Part shown: in pieces, positions 10,290-19,018 of the stretch
Layout: every line of letters starts with the position of its first letter
Position numbering within the stretch: the first letter of the stretch is position 1
NCBI RefSeq assembly: GCF_016031655.1
Contig: NZ_JACCHQ010000001.1
Coordinates: forward strand, 496,001-560,000
Length of the DNA: 64,000 bases
Source: Bradyrhizobium glycinis
GTDB lineage: Bacteria > Pseudomonadota > Alphaproteobacteria > Rhizobiales > Xanthobacteraceae
Direction of reading: 5' to 3'
The notes under the pieces: generated by a model
What the model was told of the DNA's origin: nothing
The model's database searches: none
Seen by the model: the letters and a program-made list of their open reading frames with translations, nothing else
Program-made: the position numbers and the translations under genes

Positions 10290-11516
10290 ATGTCGCTCCG
10301 GCGCGTTCTTCAATCGATCAACGGTAGAGCATACCACGTCCTGAATTGGATTCGACCGCTGGTCAGGCAGCCGGCGCTGCTGATCCTTCTGCCAGCTGCA
10401 GCTCTCAACGCTCAATGGAGCTTGGCGGCGCTCGTTGCAGTGTCCTGCGTTTGCATGTGGTGGCTCGTTCGCGAGACCGCGAACGCGAGCGCTGCATATC
10501 ACCTCGTAAATTGGTTGATCGGGCGGATTGAGCGCGAGTCCCAAATTCGGGTGTGTGAACCGACGGACTATTTTCCCGGATCGCAGACAGAGGATATCTG
10601 GTCGAACGGCGAGTCGGTCTCGGTATCGCTCATCGTCGTCCCCACACTGGGCGTGCCGGTTGCCGTGCCGGTGAGGAAAGATCGCGCGATCATTGCATTC
10701 CATTCCGGCCCCGATCAAATGCTCGGGAATCCATATCGGTACTACCCATTGCTGCATGAATTCGGTCATGTCGGCGGCCTTCACACGCGAGCAATTGCGT
10801 TCGCTCCCCGCAATTCCTTCGGTTACATCTCGACCGCCGCCCTGGTCGTGGCGTTTGCGCATCCGGTGCACTGGCTGCTTTTGCCGTTGATCATCGCATT
10901 CGCCTGTTGGGCCTCAATGTTCTGCTATCATGAGGAAACCCTTCAAGCCGAAGTCGCAGCCGATCATTTCGCCCTGGAGGCAACGCACGACCTGGCCAGG
11001 GCCGGCTTCTTTCGAACTGCCGACAATGTCGGGCCGGTCTACGACGACGGTCCCCTGCAGGGCCTGGACAATGCGTTGCCCAAGCACCTTCAAGAAACCA
11101 GAAGTATGATTTTCGCCATGATGCGTGCCGACGTCAGGACCCAGGGATTCGCCGATCTCGATTACTATACGACCCTGGCGATCAGACACCACGGCAAGCA
11201 GGTTGAGGGCCTGATCGTTTCGGGCTTCGCCTTGGCCTTGGTCGCGTGCTCGATATTCCTTGTTCAGAACGTCTCGTGGCCAGGTCCTCTGGCGTTGATT
11301 GTCCCGGCGATATTGGTGATCTTTTATGCTCTGGTGTCCGAACGATACACCGAGCTGGGCAAGCGATTGCTGAAGATCCTGATGGAATCTGACCCGGAGG
11401 GTGCTGAGCGTTCGCTCCAGGCCGTCCTGGAGTGGTCAGCCAAAAACCGACCGCGGACGCTGGCGATGTGGGGATGGTTGGAACAGCTCGACCAATGGCT
11501 AGACCGGAGAAGATAG
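10290..11516 (+). CDS. Membrane-bound M48-like zinc metalloprotease
   Basis: The 408-residue protein has two hydrophobic segments at about residues 28-60, a soluble part, the zincin motif HEFGH at residues 156-160, a hydrophobic hairpin at about 178-212, and EVAADHFALE at 221-230, which fits the third zinc ligand ExxxD signature of the M48 (HtpX/Ste24) clan. Two more helices lie at about 312-351. The order (helices, HExxH, helical hairpin, ExxxD) is that of HtpX, but the sequence between is not HtpX-like. The gene is coupled to the small protein before it. Base composition looks less GC-rich than the flanking housekeeping genes, which suggests transfer. Confidence 0.72.
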   Translation: MSLRRVLQSINGRAYHVLNWIRPLVRQPALLILLPAAALNAQWSLAALVAVSCVCMWWLVRETANASAAYHLVNWLIGRIERESQIRVCEPTDYFPGSQTEDIWSNGESVSVSLIVVPTLGVPVAVPVRKDRAIIAFHSGPDQMLGNPYRYYPLLHEFGHVGGLHTRAIAFAPRNSFGYISTAALVVAFAHPVHWLLLPLIIAFACWASMFCYHEETLQAEVAADHFALEATHDLARAGFFRTADNVGPVYDDGPLQGLDNALPKHLQETRSMIFAMMRADVRTQGFADLDYYTTLAIRHHGKQVEGLIVSGFALALVACSIFLVQNVSWPGPLALIVPAILVIFYALVSERYTELGKRLLKILMESDPEGAERSLQAVLEWSAKNRPRTLAMWGWLEQLDQWLDRRR

Positions 11517-11517
11517 C

Positions 11518-11787
11518 GCGACTGGGAGCACGGACAACAGCCAGCTGGTGGCGGACAATCCGGCCGCGGGACAATGCAACGTCACGGCGTTGCTGATCCA
11601 CGAGCTCTTCGGCGGCGAGCTGCTGAAGACACCGCTGCCGGCCGGCGATCATTTCTACAATCGGATCGAGGGGCGGAGGTACGACTTCACGGCGAGCCAG
11701 TTCGATCGGCTGATCGCTTACATGGATTTACCTGCAAGTCAGGCCGACGCAGAGCTGGGAGTGACGAGCGACCAGCTGGCGAATTGA
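11518..11787 (+). pseudogene. YunG-like gene, copy B lacking its 5' end
   Basis: The frame reads SQLVADNPAAGQCNVTALLI and then HELFGGELLKTPLPAGDHFYN, NRIEGRRYDFTASQFDRLIA and an acidic tail, ending at 11787. It matches copy A (9476) but has no counterpart of the first 18 or so residues: just upstream is the stop codon of the protease gene. A GTG at 11548 could still start a 79-residue product, with no clear ribosome site. It is therefore either a 5'-truncated remnant or a shortened functional gene. The reading frame itself is intact. Confidence 0.6.
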
Positions 11788-11850
11788 GAACGGCCTTTCG
11801 GGAGCACTGGATCAAGCCGGGCTGACGGCGGCCGGGGTTGGTCTAAACCG

Positions 11851-12060
11851 TTAGCGAACGACGCCGGCCGCGTCATCGCTGCTCTGAATGAGCCAATCGA
11901 CTCCGACCAGGCCAGCTTCGAGGATGACGAAGGCGGCAATGCCGCCGAGCCAGCCGAAAAAGACGACGGCGAAGGTCCCGAGCAAGATCGCGCAAAAAAC
12001 GTCCGCGAGGACCTTGCAGATGCGAAAGTCCCGGTCCTGTCCGGGTGGAAAATACGACAT
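11851..12060 (-). CDS. Small two-helix membrane protein, unknown function
   Basis: This 69-residue protein has a polar N-terminus (MSYFPPGQDRDFRICKVLAD), two adjacent hydrophobic segments (about residues 19-38 and 40-58) and a short charged tail. The ATG at 12060 is preceded by GGAGGAACCCG, a strong ribosome site. I do not recognise a family. It is the outermost gene on the minus-strand side of the heat-shock cassette. Confidence 0.6.
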   Translation of the reverse strand: MSYFPPGQDRDFRICKVLADVFCAILLGTFAVVFFGWLGGIAAFVILEAGLVGVDWLIQSSDDAAGVVR

Positions 12061-12335
12061 CGGGTTCCTCCAGACGCAGCTCTGTCCTAGAATTTAGTCT
12101 AGTATTTAATTCCAATCGCGGCCAAGGAGGGTTGTCGGCCTGCTACACGGACGCAATTGGCGGGGGCGCCGGCAGTCGCCCGAGCCGTCCCCGTGAGTTC
12201 TCGGCGGGGCTCAAGGCAAGCATGCGATCTCATTCCGCAGGCGGGCGTTTCAGGGCCGCTGCAGCCAGTGATCATAGCGTCGAGGCTGCAAGCAATCCCG
12301 GCCGCGGAGTTCACCAACGCCGGGGATCTTCGGGT
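12061..12335. other. Intergenic stretch without a supported gene
   Basis: Several short frames cross this stretch on both strands but none has a ribosome site or recognisable composition. I see no repeat or hairpin of note. Confidence 0.4.
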
Positions 12336-12680
12336 TCAAGAGCCAAACGACGACGCTGGAAGCTCGCGCGGTGCCACCATGAACCAGTATGAAGGCGTAT
12401 GCGCCGGCATCAAGGTATCGACCTTGGCATTCACGCTATCGTTCCAGTTCATCCATGGCATCGACTCAAGATGAGGAATCGGTGGGAGCGCGATCTTCTT
12501 TTCGAACGCGTCGGCCGGAAGGAGTTTGCCCGGCACACGATCCATTCCCCAGGTTGCCAGCGACGGCAGCAGGAGGATCGCAGCGATGGACGTCTCGAGT
12601 ATCCGGCGGACTAGGCGTTGCGCGAGCATTACCCGGGATTTCTCCGCCCGAGCGGAGATGATGATTTGATCGGTGACCAT
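12336..12680 (-). CDS. Small single-anchor protein of unknown function
   Basis: The 114-residue protein starts after a near-perfect AGGAGG five bases upstream of the ATG at 12680. It has a basic N-terminus, one hydrophobic segment (SIAAILLLPSLATWG, about residues 31-45) and a proline-rich exported-looking tail. It may be a membrane-anchored periplasmic peptide. I do not recognise a family. It lies downstream of groEL on the same strand, with about 190 bases between, and may belong to the same stress cassette. Confidence 0.6.
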   Translation of the reverse strand: MVTDQIIISARAEKSRVMLAQRLVRRILETSIAAILLLPSLATWGMDRVPGKLLPADAFEKKIALPPIPHLESMPWMNWNDSVNAKVDTLMPAHTPSYWFMVAPRELPASSFGS

Positions 12681-12871
12681 CTCATCCTCCTATCGTTCGA
12701 AAAAGACTGATCCAGGCGATCGTGGCGCAGCTGAGGGTGAACATCAGCCTGTGCACGGCCGCCGCTCCGTTTCTACGCAGCCTTTGCTGACGATCTCTGC
12801 TCATCTGACAGCTCCTGGTAACGTCGATCTGTCCTTTCCTGGTTCGTGGCGTTGGTCCGTTACTTGCCAGG

Positions 12872-14521
<1,650 letters not shown>

Positions 14522-14529
14522 TCAGCGCT

Positions 14530-14843
14530 TCACGCGGCCTTCTTCGTCGCGGCGGTCTTCTCGACCACGCCCAGCAAATCGCTCTCCTTCATGATGAGAA
14601 GTTCTTTGCCGTCGATCTTCACCTCCGTGCCGGACCATTGCCGAACAGCACCCGGTCGCCGACCTTCACATCGAGCGGCACCAGCTGGCCCTGTTCGTTG
14701 CGGCCACCGGGCCCGGCGGCGATCACCTCGCCCTCCTGCGGCTTTTCCTTGGCGGTGTCCGGAATGATGATGCCGCCAGCAGTCCTCTCCTCGGCATCGA
14801 TGCGTCGCACCAGCACGCGATCATGCAATGGACGGAAATGCAT
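14530..14843 (-). pseudogene. groES: 10-kDa co-chaperonin GroES with a one-base frameshift
   Basis: The frame starts at the ATG 14843 ([19 protein letters not shown], with GGAGG at 6-base spacing) and follows GroES to [10 protein letters not shown]. At about 14637-14638 one base is missing, so the product ends NGPARR at 14619 after 74 residues. Restoring one base gives the standard continuation [20 protein letters not shown] and a stop at 14530, for 104 residues, the usual GroES length. The lost part contains the C-terminal strand of the heptamer interface. Either this copy is inactive, as other groESL copies would allow, or the base was lost in sequencing or assembly. Confidence 0.85.
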
Positions 14844-14849
14844 GCACAT

Positions 14850-15067
14850 CCTCCCCTACAATTCAGCGATGTCATAAAAACCGGGGCGGAACCGGCCGCC
14901 GGCAAAATCGACCTAGGCGCGGCAAAGATGAGGTCAAGAGGGTCTACGAAAATTTTTTCGACATCGCCGGAGAGGTTTCCGCGACGAATTGTCGTGACAC
15001 TCCAGGACCGAGCGGCGCCCCTGCCGGCTTTCCGCAGTGCGGTAGGTCCGTCCCTTCAACTATCCTC
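14850..15067. other. groES upstream region
   Basis: The stretch holds the groES leader and the sigma-32-like promoter listed separately. No CIRCE-type TTAGCACTC repeat is visible, so HrcA control is not indicated. No gene is supported. Confidence 0.5.
14911..14938 (-). promoter_or_regulatory. Sigma-32-like promoter of groESL
   Basis: On the minus strand CTTGAC is followed after 15 bases by CCTAGGT. The same layout with the same spacing occurs before the hsp20 gene (16543-16570), which strengthens the assignment to RpoH. Confidence 0.65.
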
Positions 15068-15304
15068 TTACACGGCCGTGGGCGGCGCTTCCCTAGGGGG
15101 GTCCGCGGAGGGCGGCCGAACGCGCAGCGAGTGCCGATAGGCGGAGCTGGCCGTAAGGCTGCGAAGCATGCCTTGGTCGATCCGGGTATACTCCGTCGCC
15201 ATGCGGGCGGAGGAAAAACGTTCCTCGAACCGGGCGCGTACGGCTTTGCGGTCGAGCGCCAGCAATCCGGGAATGGCCCGCACCGCCTCATCGACATCGC
15301 TGCG
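15068..15304 (-). pseudogene. C-terminal remnant of a family 4 glycosyltransferase
   Basis: Directly after the rpoH stop codon, in the same frame, the sequence reads SDVDEAVRAIPGLLALDRKA and then VRARFEERFSSARMATEYTR, followed by a basic tail to a stop at 15068. The FEERFS-xxRMA-xxY pattern is typical of the last helix of GT4 sugar transferases. No start codon or catalytic domains are present, so it is a fragment of a gene whose 5' part is gone. It suggests that rpoH was joined to this sequence by recombination. Confidence 0.6.
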
Positions 15305-16207
15305 TCAGCCACGATCGCGAAGGCGCGGAGATCCATGCAAACGGGAGCGCATCGCGCTGCGGATCTTTTGTAGTGCGCGAACCTCGATCTGCCGGACCCG
15401 CTCGCGCGACACGCCGAAACTGCCGGCAAGCTCCTCTAGGGTCTTCGGCTGTTCGGCCAGGAATCGCGCTCCGACGATATGGCGCTCGCGGGGGTTAAGG
15501 ACAGCGAGCGCGTCGTTCAGCGCGCTGCTCAGCCTGTTGCGATCCTCCAGCTCAGCCAGCAGCGTTTCGGGATCGGGCGCCGGATCGACGAGCCACTCCT
15601 GGATTTCCTCGGACCCGTCTTCCCGCGTCGTGGGCAGGTTGAGCGAAGTGTCGCCCCGCATCCTGCCGTTCATCTCGACGACCTCACACGAGGCTACTTT
15701 TAGTTCGCCGGCGATATATTCGGCCTGCTCCGGCGACAGATCGACGTCGTCGCTCGCAGAGATTCGGCTCTTTAGTCTTCGCAAGTTGAAGAACAGCTTT
15801 TTCTGGGCGGCGGTCGTGCCCATCTTCACCAACGACCAGGACCTCAGAATATATTCGTGGATCGTCGCCTTGATCCACCACATCGCATAGGTCGCAAGCC
15901 GAACGCCTTTGTCGGGTTGGAAGCGTTTCACCGCCAGCATCAAGCCGACATTCGCCTCCGAGATCAGGTCAGCGACGGGAAGACCATAGCCGCGATACCG
16001 CAGCGCCAGCTTGGCGGCCAGTCGAAGGTGGCTTGTAACCAAGCGATAGGCCGCCTCGCGATCACCATGCTCGCGCCAGCGCCGCGCGTACATTGCTTCA
16101 TCGGCGGCGTCCAACAGCGGGTACTTGCGAATGGCGGTCAGGTACCGGCAGAGCCCGCCTTCCGATTGGATCGCGGGCAGATTCGATCGGGCGGACAAGG
16201 TGCTCAT
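15305..16207 (-). CDS. rpoH: Heat-shock sigma factor RpoH (sigma-32)
   Basis: The 300-residue sigma factor has region 2 (about 55-125, with LISEANVGLMLAVKRF and ATYAMWWIKATIHEYILRSW), the diagnostic RpoH box QKKLFFNLRR at 135-144, and a region 4 helix-turn-helix ending GVSRERVRQIE. It directs RNA polymerase to heat-shock promoters, here most likely those of groESL and hsp20. The ATG at 16207 has GGAGG eight bases before it; a TTG two codons upstream is too close to that site. The leader carries a ROSE-like hairpin, so translation is probably released by heat. A glycosyltransferase remnant begins at its stop codon. Confidence 0.95.
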   Translation of the reverse strand: MSTLSARSNLPAIQSEGGLCRYLTAIRKYPLLDAADEAMYARRWREHGDREAAYRLVTSHLRLAAKLALRYRGYGLPVADLISEANVGLMLAVKRFQPDKGVRLATYAMWWIKATIHEYILRSWSLVKMGTTAAQKKLFFNLRRLKSRISASDDVDLSPEQAEYIAGELKVASCEVVEMNGRMRGDTSLNLPTTREDGSEEIQEWLVDPAPDPETLLAELEDRNRLSSALNDALAVLNPRERHIVGARFLAEQPKTLEELAGSFGVSRERVRQIEVRALQKIRSAMRSRLHGSPRLRDRG

Positions 16208-16300
16208 TTCCAATTCCTCCTTCAGAGCAAAGTGGCTGAGCTAACCGAGCATGCGCCTGGGCCCAGAAGCGGCGCCCAAGCGATGCCAGCGGCGCTCACA
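16208..16300 (-). promoter_or_regulatory. ROSE-like RNA thermometer in the rpoH leader
   Basis: Reading the minus strand, the leader ends TTTGCTCTGAAGGAGGAATT just before the rpoH ATG. TTGCTC can pair with the Shine-Dalgarno GAGGAA with a G opposite a G in the middle, which is the hallmark of ROSE elements (the U(U/C)GCU motif facing AGGAGG). The thermosensing hairpin spans about 16213-16233. Upstream GC-rich inverted segments could form the additional hairpins usual for ROSE. The 5' limit is approximate. Known B. japonicum ROSE elements include one before rpoH1. Confidence 0.65.
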
Positions 16301-16542
16301 AAATGTCGTATCTTCCGAATTGTTCCTTCGAGAAATAAGAGCTGTGCCGGGCTCCTGTGGGTGGCGATCAGCGGGCGGTGAATTCGACAATGGCCTTGCC
16401 GGCGGTCGATTATCGACGGGGGCCCCAGTATGGGGTGGTTGCAGCGCCAAGGGGGCCGTCCGCAGCGGCGGTGATGCGAAGCGCACAATCGGCCGAAGCC
16501 GGTCCGGGAGGGCAAAAATGCAATTCGAACGCGTATTGCGCT

Positions 16543-16570
16543 CTTGAAAACAACCCGCGCCGCTCTAGGT
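16543..16570 (+). promoter_or_regulatory. Sigma-32-like promoter of the hsp20 operon
   Basis: CTTGAA at 16543-16548, 15 bases, then TCTAGGT at 16564-16570. Elements and spacing match the groESL promoter at 14911-14938. Confidence 0.65.
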
Positions 16571-16673
16571 CTTGGGTGCCACATGTGTGGCGCCGGACGC
16601 CATCAGGGTCCGGTCAAGGTCGCCGGAAGACCGGTGTTGCTCCTATCCATGTTGCTCCAAGGAGGATGTGGTT
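16571..16673 (+). promoter_or_regulatory. ROSE RNA thermometer upstream of hsp20
   Basis: The leader ends TTGCTCCAAGGAGGATGTGG, four bases before the ATG-containing TTATG. The left arm CCATGTTGCTC (16647-16657) pairs with the Shine-Dalgarno arm (16662-16671) with a G-G mismatch at 16654/16665, a U-U mismatch and one bulged G. This is the known ROSE 3' hairpin design, which melts on heat to expose the ribosome site. Upstream GC-rich inverted segments (for example around GGTGCCACATGTGTGGCGCC at about 16574-16593) can form the accessory hairpins. Confidence 0.75.
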
Positions 16674-17126
16674 ATGAGAACTTACGAAATGCCCCCGTTC
16701 TGGCGCTCGAGCGTCGGCTTCGATCGTCTGTTCGACCTCGTCAACGACGCAGCGAAAGCGGACGACGATCATCCGCCGTACGACATCGCGCGTACCGGTG
16801 AGAACCAGTACCAGATCACGCTGGCACTGGCGGGCTTCAGCCCGGAGGAGATCACCATCACCGCCGAGCAATCGACCCTTACGGTTGAGGGGCGCGAGCC
16901 CAGCAAAGGTGATCAAGACTACCTGTACCAGGGAATCTCCCTGCGGCCGTTCCGCCGCGTTTTCAACCTGGCGGACTATGTCCAGGTCAAGGATGCGACG
17001 TTCGAAAACGGCATGCTGAAGATCGCTCTGGTTCGGGAAGTGCCGGAGGCGATGAAGCCACGTCGTATCGCGATCGAAATCGCCGGCAACGACAACAAGC
17101 AAATCGAAGGAAAGCAGACGGCCTGA
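16674..17126 (+). CDS. Small heat-shock protein Hsp20, class A (IbpA-like)
   Basis: The 150-residue protein has an N-terminal MRTYEMPPFWRSSVGFDRLF segment, an alpha-crystallin domain at about residues 36-130, the conserved FENGMLKIAL motif at 110-119, and a short C-terminal tail. Such proteins form oligomers that hold unfolding proteins for later refolding. The ATG at 16674 is the only start compatible with the family N-terminus and the AGGAGG site inside the ROSE hairpin. It resembles the class A group (HspA/B/H) of Bradyrhizobium. Expression should be controlled at transcription by RpoH and at translation by the ROSE element. Confidence 0.92.
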   Translation: MRTYEMPPFWRSSVGFDRLFDLVNDAAKADDDHPPYDIARTGENQYQITLALAGFSPEEITITAEQSTLTVEGREPSKGDQDYLYQGISLRPFRRVFNLADYVQVKDATFENGMLKIALVREVPEAMKPRRIAIEIAGNDNKQIEGKQTA

Positions 17127-17224
17127 CGGAGTTCCGCTCGGTGCTGTCGAACCGTTTGCGCGGCGCGGCCGCGCGCGGCTGAATTTTGTCAAGTGAGCAT
17201 GAAGAAACAGGAAGGAGGAAAGCT

Positions 17225-17710
17225 ATGCCACTACGCGATCTCATTCCCCGGAATAACGGCTCTCGCGATCTGAGTACGCACCGCAGCGAAGCCAATCCGT
17301 TTCTCGCGCTTCATCGCGAGATGAATCGGCTGTTCGACGATGCGTTCCGCACGTTCGACGTCGCTCCGTTTGGCTCCCAGGCGATCGGATGGCCGAACCT
17401 CGAACTCAATGAGACCGAGAATGAAGTCAACGTCATCGCCGAGCTCCCCGGTCTCGAGGAGAAGGACGTCAACGTCGAACTGAGGGATGGCGTGTTGACC
17501 ATCAGCGGCGAAAAAAGAAGCGAGACAGAAGACAAGGAGCGCCGCTTCAGCGAGCGCTACTACGGACGCTTCGAGCGCTCCGTCCCGGTCGAGGATGTCG
17601 ACCAGGACAAGGTCGAGGCGTCATTCAAGAATGGCGTGCTCACCGTGACACTGCCGAAGTTACCGACTGCGCAGCACAAGGTGAAACGGATCGCCATCAG
17701 CGGCAAGTAA
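17225..17710 (+). CDS. Small heat-shock protein Hsp20, class C-like
   Basis: The 161-residue Hsp20 starts MPLRDLIPRNNGSRD and has a crystallin domain from about residue 55, with ELPGLEEKDVNVEL at 73-86 and FKNGVLTVTLPK at 134-145. It is quite different from the preceding Hsp20 and fits the second (class C, HspC/HspF-like) group of rhizobial small heat-shock proteins. A strong GGAGGAAAGCT site precedes the ATG at 17225. No ROSE-type TTGCT lies before it, so it is probably read from the upstream promoter as a second operon gene. The two proteins are likely to make separate oligomers. Confidence 0.9.
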   Translation: MPLRDLIPRNNGSRDLSTHRSEANPFLALHREMNRLFDDAFRTFDVAPFGSQAIGWPNLELNETENEVNVIAELPGLEEKDVNVELRDGVLTISGEKRSETEDKERRFSERYYGRFERSVPVEDVDQDKVEASFKNGVLTVTLPKLPTAQHKVKRIAISGK

Positions 17711-17803
17711 CCGCGGGGCGGGCGGAAGTTTCGCTTTCGCCCCTCGCCGGACTGGTCTGTGCAAAAAGTGTGAGGGAAAGGAGCCAATGTAAGGAGTTGC
17801 AAC

Positions 17804-18166
17804 ATGAACACCATCTGGAAAAAGGAGATGATCGCCGACGGGGTCAACCTTGTGATCGGCCTCGGTTTGTTCATCTCGCCATGGGCCTTCGGGTTCGCCG
17901 CTGAAAGTCCCACCAACTGGAATGCCTGGTTGAGTGGCATCCTGATCGCTGCGCTGGCCGTAGCGGCGCTGGCGATCTTCGCCGAATGGCAGGAGTGGAT
18001 AGCTCTAGCCGCCGGCGTTTGGGTCGCCGTGTCACCCTGGGTGCTGCACTTCTCGGCCAAGGCAACGGTGACACCGCTCCACGTCATCGCCGGAATCCTC
18101 GTCGCCGCTGTTGCGGCTCTGCGAGTCTGGCAACTGCATCAGAGCCATCCACGTGTAACGGCGTGA
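17804..18166 (+). CDS. SPW-repeat integral membrane protein
   Basis: The 120-residue protein has four hydrophobic helices arranged as two similar halves. Each half carries the SPW signature (LFISPWAFGF near residue 24 and VAVSPWVLHF near 74). SPW-repeat proteins are of unknown function. Its position behind two hsp20 genes suggests a membrane stress role, but this is only contextual. The ATG at 17804 follows TAAGGAGTTGCAAC. Confidence 0.8.
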   Translation: MNTIWKKEMIADGVNLVIGLGLFISPWAFGFAAESPTNWNAWLSGILIAALAVAALAIFAEWQEWIALAAGVWVAVSPWVLHFSAKATVTPLHVIAGILVAAVAALRVWQLHQSHPRVTA

Positions 18167-18264
18167 ATGCTCGGCGAGGGGAGGCTGCAGTCAGCCTTCC
18201 TTCGCAACTGACCTGCGCGATTGCACAATTTTGCCGGCCAAGCTTGTTGCCCGGGAGATGAACG

Positions 18265-18558
18265 ATGATGGGTGTTGCAGTGAAAGGGAATACGCCAATA
18301 GTTTCTCCGTCGATCGTTGCGCCAAGCGGAGAGATCGTGCTGACCTCGCGTTTGTACACGCTTGATAAGAAACGTCGCCGAGTCCTAGCAGGCCTTACCC
18401 CTGAGGAGACGACCGAATTCGAACTTTTGGATGCTCAGCTTCCGCTGGACGGCAAACCGGCTTGGCGACATTCCGAACTACCGCTCTCTCCGAAAGAGCA
18501 GCGGTGGCTGGAGCTATTCCGGAGAATGGAGGCCGCGCGGAAGCAGACCGCTGCCTGA
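18265..18558 (+). CDS. Small hypothetical protein
   Basis: The 97-residue soluble protein has a beta-rich start (SGEIVLTSRLYTLDKKRRR), then LTPEETTEFELLDAQLPLDG and a Trp-rich helical end (EQRWLELFRRMEAARKQ). The ATG at 18265 follows GGGAGATGAACG. I do not recognise a family and give no function. It closes the plus-strand part of the heat-shock cassette. Confidence 0.55.
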   Translation: MMGVAVKGNTPIVSPSIVAPSGEIVLTSRLYTLDKKRRRVLAGLTPEETTEFELLDAQLPLDGKPAWRHSELPLSPKEQRWLELFRRMEAARKQTAA

Positions 18559-19018
18559 AGACGATTGCGCGTGCTGATCATGGAGGGTTGGCGAAAATAC
18601 ACGTCCTTCGCAGGGATGGGATCTTGGGCAAGGAGCCTGTTCGCCGGCTTGCGCGAAAAGAGCCGCCCACTCAAAGCACCGAGTGACGAGGCGCTGCGGC
18701 AACCACGTCCGCGGATCGTGGCGCAAAAGGCGCCGACCGGGGTCTCGGGATACGATGGTGCCAAGGATGATTGTTCTCTTCCAGAAGGATTGAGAAGGCC
18801 GCGCAAAGGACCGCTCAATAGACATACCGGCCGCAGGCCCAATTGCGGATCTGAACTTCGTCATTGAACGCCCGTCATGCCTACTGATTTCACCATGCCG
18901 GACCGATGCCGGCCGACGGCTTGGGCTAGCCAAAGCGCGAGGCGACCGTCCCACCTCAACTGGATCGGGCCTGTTGCGGGCGCAGGACCTGGATCGGTAT
19001 GCCCCTAAGTTTCGCCGA
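18559..19018. other. Gene-poor stretch at the right edge of the accessory block
   Basis: Frames of up to about 146 codons cross this stretch on both strands, but all are rich in Arg, Pro and Ser without hydrophobic periodicity, and none has a good ribosome site. It may hold decayed genes. No clear inverted repeat or attachment site was seen. Confidence 0.4.

Noticed and set aside
12157-12474. 105-codon plus-strand frame between two small minus-strand genes
   Set aside because: It overlaps the better-supported minus-strand gene at 12336-12680, which has an AGGAGG site; the plus frame has none.
14850-15000. CIRCE operator upstream of groES
   Set aside because: No TTAGCACTC / GAGTGCTAA inverted repeat is present; a sigma-32-like promoter is found instead.
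18514-18954. 146-codon minus-strand frame right of the heat-shock cassette
   Set aside because: Arg/Pro/Ser-rich, no ribosome site, no recognisable segment.
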